This document shows positions 6,552 through 13,713 of a stretch of DNA of 23,605 bases, in pieces. The stretch is from assembly GCA_964196195.1 (NCBI GenBank), contig CAXMSE010000065.1, positions 1 to 23,605 on the forward strand. The letters run 5' to 3'. Source of the DNA: OFTM10 sp964196195 (GTDB lineage: Bacteria; Actinomycetota; Acidimicrobiia; Acidimicrobiales; Aldehydirespiratoraceae). Every line of letters starts with the position of its first letter. Position 1 is the first letter of the stretch. The notes beneath the pieces were generated by a model that was not told the DNA's origin, made no database searches, and saw nothing but the letters and a program-made list of their open reading frames with translations. The position numbers were made by a program, and so were the translations under genes.

Positions 6552-7202
6552 TCAGGACACCCCGAAATGCCCCTCGATCAGGCGGCGCAGGGTGGACTCG
6601 TCCAAGAATCCGGTGGTGTCGATGTGGCGACCCGAGGCGTCGTAGAAGGCCGTGATCGGCATCCCTCGCACACCCGGAATCAATACCGATTCATAAAGCC
6701 CCGACCCGCCCGACTGCTGTCCGTTGATGTCGCGGGCGATGGGCCACCATCCGGTGCCGAGTTCCATCAGGCGCTTCCAGTCCCCGGTCTCCTGGCTGTT
6801 GACGTGGACAAAATTGACCTCGTCGGCCAGTTCGGCGGACACGGTCGCGAAATCCGGAAGCTCGCTCTCACACGCAGAACACCAGTCGGCGTAGAAGTTG
6901 ACGACGGTGGGCTTGCCGGCAAAGTCGGTGAGCTCGATGCGGCCGTCACCGTCGCTGTCGTTGTCTCGGGCCGGCAGGTCCCAGGCGCTTCGTGATGTGT
7001 CGCCTGCACGAGTGCGGGCATCCCAGAGGGAGGCGCCCACGATCCCACCGACGATGGCCACGCCCACCAAGATGACCGCCGCCCACTGGAGCTTGGCCTT
7101 CCGTGCCGCTTTTTGGGCGGCGAGGCGTCGATCCTCGGCCGTTGCCTTCTTCGATTTGCGTCGCTGGGCAGATTGTGTGGAGGTCTTCTTTTGGGAAGCC
7201 AT
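6552..7202 (-). CDS. Membrane-anchored thioredoxin-like protein (TlpA/ResA type)
   Basis: This is an extracytoplasmic thiol-disulfide oxidoreductase, likely handing electrons from CcdA to periplasm-side targets such as apocytochrome c. The N-terminus is strongly basic (residues 1-38), then a single membrane segment runs about 39-60 (AAVILVGVAIVGGIVGASLW). The thioredoxin fold follows, with FYADWCSACESELPDF (C108 and C111) and the cis-proline P182 in RGMPITAFYD. The length is 216 residues. I chose ATG 7202, which has GGAAGGA just upstream; the same frame is open further upstream through ccdA DNA but is not protein-like there. The start lies 17 bases after the ccdA stop. Confidence 0.88.
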   Translation of the reverse strand: MASQKKTSTQSAQRRKSKKATAEDRRLAAQKAARKAKLQWAAVILVGVAIVGGIVGASLWDARTRAGDTSRSAWDLPARDNDSDGDGRIELTDFAGKPTVVNFYADWCSACESELPDFATVSAELADEVNFVHVNSQETGDWKRLMELGTGWWPIARDINGQQSGGSGLYESVLIPGVRGMPITAFYDASGRHIDTTGFLDESTLRRLIEGHFGVS

Positions 7203-7219
7203 GGATCCTTCCGATGTGA

Positions 7220-7972
7220 TCAACCGAGCTCGACGAGGAAGTCGAGACCGACAGTGCGGGCCAACCGCTGAAGCTGGATTGTGAGCCAGCTGAGGCGATC
7301 GAGGGTGAGAATGGCGCCGAAGAAGGCGAGAGAGAGCGCCGAGAACCAGGTGAGACCCTTCATGTGGCGCTTGACGAGATCGAGCGCGCCGGTGACGCGG
7401 GCAAAGGCGACTCCTGCGATCATGAAGGGCAAGCCGAGTCCGAGGGAGTACACCCCGAGCAGTAGAGCCCCACGGCTGGCTCTGCCGTCGGCCGCCGCCA
7501 GGGCCAGAACCGAGGTGAGAACGGGGCCGACGCACGGGGTCCAGCCGAAACCGAATGCCACTCCGGCAACCGGCGCGGCGAATGGTCCGTAGCGAGACAT
7601 TTGGGGTGCGAAGCGCGCCTCGCGATAGAGCCACGGAGCCTGGAGGTAGAGCGATCCGAGGACGAACAAGCCCATCGACATGACCAGCACTCCCGAGCCG
7701 CGCGTGAGTGCACCCTGGTGGTCGATGAGAACCTGCCCGATCGATGTCGCCCCGAGCCCGAGAAGCACGAACACCGCGCTGAAGCCTGCGATGAACAGCG
7801 ACGTGTTGCCGACAACTCGGCCGATCCGCTTGTGCCCGGGCGCCTCCAGCTCGGAAATGTCGAGACCGGTGACAAGCGACAAATAGCCCGGAATTATGGG
7901 CAAAACGCAGGGCGAGAGGAAGGAAATGACTCCAGCCCCGAAGGCTGCAAAGAGGGTGACGTTCTCTGTCAT
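7220..7972 (-). CDS. ccdA: CcdA/DsbD-type membrane electron carrier
   Basis: CcdA carries reducing equivalents from cytoplasmic thioredoxin across the membrane to extracytoplasmic thiol proteins. The 250-residue protein has about six membrane segments. It has the two paired motifs of the family, SFLSPCVLPIIPGY (C22) and FGFGWTPCVGPVL (C147), whose cysteines form the working disulfide. The segment after the first helices (residues 41-55) is polar. The gene is 13 bases after the small zinc-finger gene and 17 before the thioredoxin gene, so all are likely on one transcript. The neighbouring thioredoxin is the probable partner. Confidence 0.93.
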   Translation of the reverse strand: MTENVTLFAAFGAGVISFLSPCVLPIIPGYLSLVTGLDISELEAPGHKRIGRVVGNTSLFIAGFSAVFVLLGLGATSIGQVLIDHQGALTRGSGVLVMSMGLFVLGSLYLQAPWLYREARFAPQMSRYGPFAAPVAGVAFGFGWTPCVGPVLTSVLALAAADGRASRGALLLGVYSLGLGLPFMIAGVAFARVTGALDLVKRHMKGLTWFSALSLAFFGAILTLDRLSWLTIQLQRLARTVGLDFLVELG

Positions 7973-7985
7973 CGGACGGTACCGA

Positions 7986-8165
7986 TCATCTGCCCTCGAG
8001 GCGAGACAAGGAGCGCTTCAACCGAGCCAGGGCCTCGATATTGCTGAAACAATCGCGACAACCAGTGACGTGGATGAGCACCGTTTCGGCGCGCGCCGAA
8101 TCAAGCTCTTCGTCGAGCCATTGCTCGAGTTGCGGTCCCCAGCGGGCTCGATGGAGTCGACCCAT
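7986..8165 (-). CDS. Small HC2 zinc-finger protein, putative anti-sigma factor (ZAS1)
   Basis: The 59-residue product (MGRLHRARWGPQLEQWLDEE at the start) contains HVTGCRDC, i.e. H32-x3-C36-x2-C39, the core of the HC2/ZAS anti-sigma zinc finger, then a helical arginine- and leucine-rich tail. It lacks a cysteine 26 residues before the histidine, which redox-active RsrA-type proteins use as the fourth ligand. The frame continues upstream, but I chose ATG 8165 because a consensus ECF promoter ends eight bases before it, implying a leaderless message, and no Shine-Dalgarno sequence is well spaced for it. It heads the ccdA operon and is divergent from the sigma gene, so it may be a second regulator of that sigma factor. 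This role is inferred. Confidence 0.65.
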   Translation of the reverse strand: MGRLHRARWGPQLEQWLDEELDSARAETVLIHVTGCRDCFSNIEALARLKRSLSRLEGR

Positions 8166-8173
8166 GGCTCGGG

Positions 8174-8200
8174 AACCCACCTCCGTTCGCGGCCATTCCC
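8174..8200 (-). promoter_or_regulatory. SigR/SigH-type promoter for the ZAS1-ccdA operon
   Basis: On the minus strand GGGAAT (8200-8195) is followed by exactly 18 bases and then GTT (8176-8174). This equals the published Streptomyces SigR / mycobacterial SigH consensus GGAAT-N18-GTT. The likely transcription start falls at about 8165-8168, at or next to the ATG of ZAS1. The 80-base divergent gap also contains the neighbouring sigma gene's upstream region; I see no equally good site on the plus strand. Confidence 0.7.
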
Positions 8201-8245
8201 GCGACAAGACCCCAAGTACTTGTTCCAGGTTGGTAGGTTGCCACG

Positions 8246-8806
8246 ATGGGCGACCAAGGAATCGATGAGCGCACCCAGCGCGCCGCGTTCGATCGTTATG
8301 TGGTGCCCGAGATCGAAGTGTTGTATCGCGTTGCCCGTTCAATTACGCGAAATCCCACCGACGCCGAAGACCTGGTGCAGGACACCATGCTGCGCGCCTT
8401 CCGCGGGATCGGAGGATTCGATGGCCGCCATCCCAGGGCGTGGCTACTCACGATCATGCGCAATGCCCAGATCAACCGGGTCAGGCGCAAGCGGCCCGAG
8501 CTGCTCCGCGACCCCGACGCCACCATGGAGCGTCTCGCCGACGAAGACTCCGGCGATCTCGGTCCCGAAGGTCAGGTGATCGAGCGGGGTTACGAAGCCG
8601 CGGTGGAAGCCGCCGTTGACGCTCTTCCCGAGAAGTTCAGGACGGTCATCGAACTGGTCGACATCCAGGCCCTCTCCTACCAGGAGGCCGCTGAGATCAT
8701 CGACGTGCCCACGGGCACCGTGATGAGCCGCCTCCATCGGGCCCGCACCCGGATCCGTAAGCATCTCGAAGACAGCGGCGCCTACGTGAACGGACGACCG
8801 ACATGA
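8246..8806 (+). CDS. ECF sigma factor, SigR/SigH-like
   Basis: This 186-residue sigma-70-type factor has only regions 2 and 4. Region 2 spans about residues 25-82 (RNPTDAEDLVQDTMLRAFRG, then AWLLTIMRNAQINRVRRKR). Region 4 spans about 125-175 (ALPEKFRTVIELVDIQALSY, then VPTGTVMSRLHRARTRIRKH). The motif set resembles the oxidative-stress group of SigR and SigH. The stop overlaps the ATG of a zinc-finger anti-sigma gene as ATGA, giving translational coupling. A promoter of the matching consensus lies in the divergent gap, so it probably controls the ccdA operon. Subgroup assignment is by motif resemblance only. Confidence 0.88.
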   Translation: MGDQGIDERTQRAAFDRYVVPEIEVLYRVARSITRNPTDAEDLVQDTMLRAFRGIGGFDGRHPRAWLLTIMRNAQINRVRRKRPELLRDPDATMERLADEDSGDLGPEGQVIERGYEAAVEAAVDALPEKFRTVIELVDIQALSYQEAAEIIDVPTGTVMSRLHRARTRIRKHLEDSGAYVNGRPT

Positions 8807-9069
8807 TCACCCGTCGCTGGTACCGACGCTCCGGCAAGGAAGCGAGCTGCCGTGAGGTCGGTCAAGTGCTCCAGAGCTACCTCGATGGTGAGGTCGAAAC
8901 CGAGTTCACTGCGAAAATCGAGGCCCATCTCGAGAAATGCCGCGATTGTGGGCTCGAGCGCGACACCTACCAGCAGATCAAGAGCTCGCTGGCCCGCCAG
9001 GCACCCCAGGTCGACTCCGAAGCGATCGACCGGCTGCGAGAGTTCGGCGAGCAGCTCACTTCGGAGTGA
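8803..9069 (+). CDS. RsrA-like zinc-binding anti-sigma factor (ZAS2)
   Basis: The 88-residue protein should bind and silence the preceding sigma factor, releasing it when its cysteines are oxidised. It contains C16 in ASCREVG and H42-x3-C46-x2-C49 in HLEKCRDCG. The spacing C-26-H-4-C-3-C is the same as the zinc ligands C11, H37, C41 and C44 that I recall for Streptomyces RsrA. The segment YLDGEVETEFTAKIEAHL is typical of HC2 zinc fingers. The start overlaps the sigma stop as ATGA. The last 14 bases overlap the convergent macrodomain gene. Redox sensing is inferred from the ligand pattern. Confidence 0.85.
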   Translation: MITRRWYRRSGKEASCREVGQVLQSYLDGEVETEFTAKIEAHLEKCRDCGLERDTYQQIKSSLARQAPQVDSEAIDRLREFGEQLTSE

Positions 9070-9071
9070 GC
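9054..9071. terminator. Hairpin at the ZAS2/macrodomain junction
   Basis: GCTCACT (9054-9060) and AGTGAGC (9065-9071) form a perfect 7-bp stem around TCGG. The two genes overlap here. The left arm holds the macrodomain stop (TCA) and the right arm holds the ZAS2 stop (TGA). It could act in both directions. Confidence 0.45.
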
Positions 9072-9583
9072 AAAGCCTCGTAGAGTCGACGATTCTCCTC
9101 GTCGTGGCAGACGAAGATCACCTCAGTGATCCTTCCATCCGCCACGCTCCCCCTCACAGCATCGACGGCGATCGGTGCCGCCCGCTCCTTCGGGAAGCCG
9201 TACACGCCGGTACTGATGTTGGGAAACGCCACCGTGCCTGCTCCCAACTCATTCGCCACGTCAATCGAGTGCCGATAGGTCGACGCGAGAGTCTGGTCGT
9301 GTCGAGCGGCATCGTCACCGGTGAAGATCGGACCCACGGCATGAATGACCCAGCGAGCGCGCAGCAGGCCTCCACCGGTAGCGACAGCATCACCGGGCGC
9401 ACACTGCCCGTACTGGCGGACGATCGCTCGACATTCCTCGATGATGGTGGGCCCACCGGCCCGGTGGATCGCTCCGTCAACCCCTCCCCCACCCATCAGC
9501 GAGGAGTTGGCCGCGTTGACGATCGCGTCGACCTCGAAGTCGGTGATGTCTCCGGAAGCCACTGAGAACTCGACCATTTCCAT
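9056..9583 (-). CDS. Macrodomain protein, MacroD/YmdB-like ADP-ribose hydrolase
   Basis: Macrodomains bind ADP-ribose; this type removes ADP-ribose from proteins or hydrolyses O-acetyl-ADP-ribose. The 175-residue protein is one domain. The adenine site is VASGDITDFEVDAIVNAAN; the catalytic loop is NSSLMGGGGVDGAIHRAGG; the phosphate loop is FPNISTGVYGFP. All MacroD-type residues (NAAN, the Gly-rich loop with GVDGAIH, and STGVYG) are intact, so it should be active. The start may be ATG 9583 or ATG 9577, neither with a strong Shine-Dalgarno sequence. It sits tail to tail with ZAS2 and head to head with the CPBP gene, so it seems to be transcribed alone. Confidence 0.9.
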   Translation of the reverse strand: MEMVEFSVASGDITDFEVDAIVNAANSSLMGGGGVDGAIHRAGGPTIIEECRAIVRQYGQCAPGDAVATGGGLLRARWVIHAVGPIFTGDDAARHDQTLASTYRHSIDVANELGAGTVAFPNISTGVYGFPKERAAPIAVDAVRGSVADGRITEVIFVCHDEENRRLYEALLTPK

Positions 9584-9677
9584 CTCGATCCACGCCGATA
9601 TTCGATCCAGCCGATGCCGCTCATATCCGACGCCTCGCCAGATTACCGATGAGGGGCGTCGTAAACTGATCGAACCG

Positions 9678-10475
9678 ATGACCAGCTCATCCTCGCTCCC
9701 TCCCCCGCCGCCACCGCCGCCCTCCCTGCCGCCGCCACCGGCCCCTCCCGGCCATGGCCGGCCTCCCCAAACGTCCTTTGCCTCCTCCTGTCGCTGGGGA
9801 CTCGGCGATGGGTTCGCCAGTTATGGCTTGTTCCTGCTGGGATCGCTCGTGGCGGGGCTCCTCGCTTTCGGCGTGCAGGACGACACCTCCCGCCTCACCG
9901 GTGCGTGGTTGCCGTTCGTGTTGATCCTCCCTCCCACCCTGCAGGCCATCCACGTCAAGTGGGTCGCCACGGCCCGCGGCACCGGCCTCAACCGCGATTT
10001 CGGCTTCGCCCTCCAAGGCCGAGACTTCGCGATCGCAGCGGGACTGTGGCTTGTCGCTCTCGCCGCAGCCACTGCTTCTCTCTGGGTACTCGAACAGATC
10101 GGTGTGGGCACCCCAACCGCAGCAGTGGCCGAGCTCGCCGAAGACTCCGAAGGCGAAGGCGGAGTCACCATCTGGATCGTCATCCTCGCGGTCGCCGCGT
10201 CCACACTCATACCGGTGGTCGAGGAGCTCGTCTATCGGGGACTCTGGTGGAGCGCCCTACTCAAGCGGGGCATGAGCGAGCGTTGGGTGCTGGTTGTCAC
10301 CGCCGCGGTTTTCGCCGCCGCTCACCTCGAACCGCGACGCAGCCTGGTGCTGTTCGCTATCGGTCTCGCTCTCGGTTGGGGCCGGATGCGCACCGGGCGG
10401 ATCGGCCCCAGCATCCTGGCCCATGCCTTCATCAATGCCACCGGCATGGTCGCCCTGCTCGGTTCACTCAGCTGA
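9678..10475 (+). CDS. CPBP-family intramembrane metalloprotease
   Basis: CPBP (Abi/CAAX-like) proteins are membrane-embedded metalloproteases. The 265-residue protein has six or so hydrophobic segments and the family motifs VEELVYRG (E182, E183, R187), AAAHLEPRR (H216) and ILAHAFIN (H249). The N-terminus is unusual: residues 8-24 are nearly all proline (two runs of eight and four), giving a stiff cytoplasmic tail. I chose ATG 9678; the frame is open far upstream into the macrodomain gene, but that part is antisense to a clear gene. The substrate is unknown. The glycine riboswitch begins about 45 bases after the stop. Confidence 0.85.
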   Translation: MTSSSSLPPPPPPPPSLPPPPAPPGHGRPPQTSFASSCRWGLGDGFASYGLFLLGSLVAGLLAFGVQDDTSRLTGAWLPFVLILPPTLQAIHVKWVATARGTGLNRDFGFALQGRDFAIAAGLWLVALAAATASLWVLEQIGVGTPTAAVAELAEDSEGEGGVTIWIVILAVAASTLIPVVEELVYRGLWWSALLKRGMSERWVLVVTAAVFAAAHLEPRRSLVLFAIGLALGWGRMRTGRIGPSILAHAFINATGMVALLGSLS

Positions 10476-10521
10476 GCGGTCGCCTACCCAACACGAGCCG
10501 GGTGGCTGCTAACGTCAGACC

Positions 10522-10712
10522 CACGTCGTCTGCAACGGCGGGAGAGCCCTCATCTCGATGAGGCGCCGAAGGAGCAATCCACCCGGAAACCTCTCAGGCA
10601 CCCCGACCGCTGTTGCGCGGACGTCTCGGGAGAGTGACGCCGTGAGCGTCCGCCGAAGGGGAAATCCGTGGCCGCCACGGAGAAGCTCTCAGGCACACGG
10701 ACCGGGCGGGTC
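10522..10712 (+). promoter_or_regulatory. Tandem glycine riboswitch
   Basis: Two aptamers lie in series. The first, about 10536-10618, has GGGAGAGC, the core GCGCCGAAGGAGCAA and CTCTCAGGCACC. The second, about 10622-10707, has CGGGAGAG, CGCCGAAGGGGAAA and GCTCTCAGGCACACGG. These are the conserved blocks of the glycine (gcvT) riboswitch. It lies directly before gcvP, and glycine binding normally turns such genes on. The 10713-10748 segment to the gcvP ATG must hold the expression platform. A possible pairing of GGCGGG (10705-10710) with CTCGCC (10729-10734) close to the ribosome site is only a suggestion. Confidence 0.95.
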
Positions 10713-10748
10713 AGCCATCAACCATGCCTCGCCGTCTGGAGCCCTTTC

Positions 10749-13637
10749 ATGAATGATCCCACCGACCGACTCTCTCTCGCCGACCTCCACGGCCGTGACG
10801 CCTTCGAGAGCCGCCACATCGGACCTCCAGAGGAGGAGCGCCGAACGATGCTCGCCGCGATCGGGGTGGCCGACCTCGATGAGCTCATCGAGCGCACCGT
10901 TCCCAGCGACATCATGATGCAACGCGAGCTCGACCTTCCCACGCCGGTGGGCCAGCTCGATGCCCAGGTCGAACTCCGTGAGATCGCGGGGGCCAACCGC
11001 CAACTCGTGTCCCTGATCGGGATGGGTTATCACGAGACGGTCACACCACCGGTCATCCGGCGCAACATCCTGGAGAACCCGGGCTGGTACACCGCCTATA
11101 CGCCCTACCAGCCGGAAATTTCCCAGGGTCGGCTCGAGGCCCTTCTCAACTTCCAGACCATGACCATCGAGTTGACCGGGATGGAAGTAGCCAACGCATC
11201 CCTGCTCGACGAGCCCACCGCGGCCGCGGAAGCGATGACGATGCTGCGTCGGGTGAACAAGGGAGCGTCGGGCGACCGCTTCATCATCGACGAGTCCTGT
11301 CACCCCCAGACCACCGCGGTGATCGAGACGAGGGCCAAGCCGATCGGACTCATAACCGATGTCGCCGACCCCGCCACCACCGACCTCGACGGGGCGTTCG
11401 CCGTGTTGGTGCAGTATCCGGGCAGCACCGGAAGCATCCCCGATCTCGGTGCGATCATCGAGAGGGCCCATGCCGCCGGTGTGCTGGTGGCAGTGGCCGC
11501 CGACCCTCTCGCTCTCGCCGTTCTCACTCCCCCAGGCGAACTCGGAGCCGACGTCGTGGTCGGCTCCACCCAGCGCTTTGGCGTGCCCATGGGTTTCGGC
11601 GGACCCCACGCGGCCTACTTCGCCACACGCGAGAAGTACCAGCGCTCCCTTCCGGGCCGAGTGGTCGGGGTATCGGTCGACGAGGCCGGGCGACCGGCCC
11701 TGAGGCTCGCCCTTCAGACCCGTGAGCAACACATTCGCCGTGAGAAGGCGACGTCCAACATCTGTACATCACAGGTATTGCTTGCGGTGATGGCTTCGTT
11801 CTTCGCGGTCCATCACGGGCCATCGGGACTTCGCGGAATCGCCCGAAGGGTCAACCTGCTCACGGCCATCGTCGCTCAGGGCCTCCGCGATGGTGGGATC
11901 GACGTGGTCCACGACACCTTCTTCGACACGGTGTGCGCGCGAGTACCCGGACGGGCCGACAAGGTCATGGCCCTCGCCCTGGCCGACGGAATCAATCTCC
12001 GACGCGTCGACCAAGACACGGTGGCCGCGTCTCTCGACCAGAGGACGGGGCGCGACGTCATCGAGACCCTTTGGCACGCCTTCGGCGTCGAAGCCGATCT
12101 CGATGCTCTCGAGGAGAGCGTCACCGACCCGAGGCCTGAAGCACTGCGACGAAGCACTCCCGTTCTCAGCCACGAAGTCTTCGAGGCCTACCACAGCGAG
12201 ACCGAACTGGTGCGCTACATGCGACGCCTCGTCAACCGCGACATTGCTCTCGACCGGTCGATGATCCCTCTCGGCTCCTGCACGATGAAGCTCAACGCGG
12301 CAACTGAGATGGAGCCCATCAGCTGGCCCGAGTTCGCCGCCATCCACCCGTTCGCTCCGGTCGACCAGACGGTTGGATACCAACGCATGATCGACCAACT
12401 TGAGCGCTGGCTGGTCGAGATCACGGGCTACCACCAGATCTCTCTCCAACCCAATTCAGGCGCCCAGGGTGAGCTAGCCGGCCTTCTGGCCATCAGGGGA
12501 TACCACCACAGTCGCGGTGATGAGGACCGTGATGTGTGCCTGATCCCGAGCTCCGCCCACGGCACCAACGCGGCCAGCGCGGTGATGGCCGGAATGCGCG
12601 TCGTGGTGGTGGAGTGCGATGCCTTCGGCAACGTCGATGTCGCCGACCTGGACAAAAAGATCTCCCAGTGGCACGAAGAGTTGGCGGTCCTGATGATCAC
12701 CTACCCATCGACGCACGGCGTGTTCGAGGTCGAGATCAGGCGGATCTGTGAGATGGTCCACGACGCCGGGGGTCAGGTATACCTCGACGGTGCCAACCTC
12801 AATGCAATGGTCGGAATAGCCCAGCCGGGCCACTTCGGCGCCGACGTCTCCCACCTCAATCTTCACAAGACGTTCTGCATCCCCCACGGGGGCGGTGGCC
12901 CAGGTATCGGACCGATCGGAGTGGGCGCTCACCTCGCTCCCTTCCTGCCGAATCATCCTCTCAACCCGGTGGCGGGACCACCCACAGGGCCAGGGCCCAT
13001 CGCCGCTGCCCCCTGGGGGTCTGCCGGCATCCTCGCCATCCCGTGGATGTACATCCGCATGATGGGCGGTTCAGGGCTGCGCCTCGCCACCGAGGTGGCG
13101 ATCCTCAACGCCAACTACATAGCCACTCGCCTCGATCCCTACTTCCCGGTGCTCTATCGGGGCGACGACGGCTTCGTCGCCCATGAGTGCATCCTCGATA
13201 CAAGGGTCCTACGCGACGAGACGGGAATAACCGTCGATGACATCGCCAAGAGGCTCATCGACTACGGGTTCCACGCCCCCACGATGTCGTTTCCGGTTGC
13301 GGGCACGCTCATGGTTGAGCCGACCGAGTCCGAGAGCCTCACTGAGATCGACCGCTTCTGCGATGCCATGATCGCGATACATGGCGAGGCGATGCAGGTG
13401 AAATCGGGCGAGTGGCCCGCCGACGACAATCCTCTGGTGCATGCCCCGCATCCGGCCGCCGAGGTGATCGCCGACGACTGGAACCACCCCTATTCACGGC
13501 GTGTGGCGGCCCACCCGAGCGCGGCAAACCGGGCCAACAAGTACTGGCCACCAGTGAGCCGAATCGATGGTGTGCTGGGCGACCGCAATCTGATCTGCTC
13601 GTGTCCACCGCTCGACACTCTCGTGACTCTCAGCTGA
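10749..13637 (+). CDS. gcvP: Glycine dehydrogenase (decarboxylating), P protein
   Basis: GcvP is the PLP-dependent subunit of the glycine cleavage system; it decarboxylates glycine and passes the aminomethyl group to lipoyl-GcvH. The 962-residue protein is the long single-chain form, with both halves of the duplicated fold. The first half includes FESRHIGP, TPYQPEISQGRLEALLNFQT and GGPHAAYFA; the second includes LGSCTMKLNA, QPNSGAQGE and SSAHGTNAASA. The PLP lysine is K707 in LNLHKTFCIPHGGGGPG. I chose ATG 10749, which has GGAG seven bases upstream; the frame is open upstream only through riboswitch DNA. gcvT, gcvH and lpd are not in the window. Control by glycine through the riboswitch is expected. 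Confidence 0.97.
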   Translation: MNDPTDRLSLADLHGRDAFESRHIGPPEEERRTMLAAIGVADLDELIERTVPSDIMMQRELDLPTPVGQLDAQVELREIAGANRQLVSLIGMGYHETVTPPVIRRNILENPGWYTAYTPYQPEISQGRLEALLNFQTMTIELTGMEVANASLLDEPTAAAEAMTMLRRVNKGASGDRFIIDESCHPQTTAVIETRAKPIGLITDVADPATTDLDGAFAVLVQYPGSTGSIPDLGAIIERAHAAGVLVAVAADPLALAVLTPPGELGADVVVGSTQRFGVPMGFGGPHAAYFATREKYQRSLPGRVVGVSVDEAGRPALRLALQTREQHIRREKATSNICTSQVLLAVMASFFAVHHGPSGLRGIARRVNLLTAIVAQGLRDGGIDVVHDTFFDTVCARVPGRADKVMALALADGINLRRVDQDTVAASLDQRTGRDVIETLWHAFGVEADLDALEESVTDPRPEALRRSTPVLSHEVFEAYHSETELVRYMRRLVNRDIALDRSMIPLGSCTMKLNAATEMEPISWPEFAAIHPFAPVDQTVGYQRMIDQLERWLVEITGYHQISLQPNSGAQGELAGLLAIRGYHHSRGDEDRDVCLIPSSAHGTNAASAVMAGMRVVVVECDAFGNVDVADLDKKISQWHEELAVLMITYPSTHGVFEVEIRRICEMVHDAGGQVYLDGANLNAMVGIAQPGHFGADVSHLNLHKTFCIPHGGGGPGIGPIGVGAHLAPFLPNHPLNPVAGPPTGPGPIAAAPWGSAGILAIPWMYIRMMGGSGLRLATEVAILNANYIATRLDPYFPVLYRGDDGFVAHECILDTRVLRDETGITVDDIAKRLIDYGFHAPTMSFPVAGTLMVEPTESESLTEIDRFCDAMIAIHGEAMQVKSGEWPADDNPLVHAPHPAAEVIADDWNHPYSRRVAAHPSAANRANKYWPPVSRIDGVLGDRNLICSCPPLDTLVTLS

Positions 13638-13713
13638 CTCCCTTGCCGTAGACCTCCGCAGGGTGTCACGGTAGTGAATACTCTTTGCCAGGCCGACCCC
13701 GACCGGAGACCGA

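Noticed and set aside
9345..9677. N-terminal extension of the CPBP frame
   Set aside because: It runs antisense through the macrodomain gene; ATG 9678 gives a normal-sized membrane protease.
10689..11732. 347-codon minus-strand open frame opposite gcvP
   Set aside because: Antisense to a complete gcvP with the conserved PLP lysine; composition is typical of a shadow frame.
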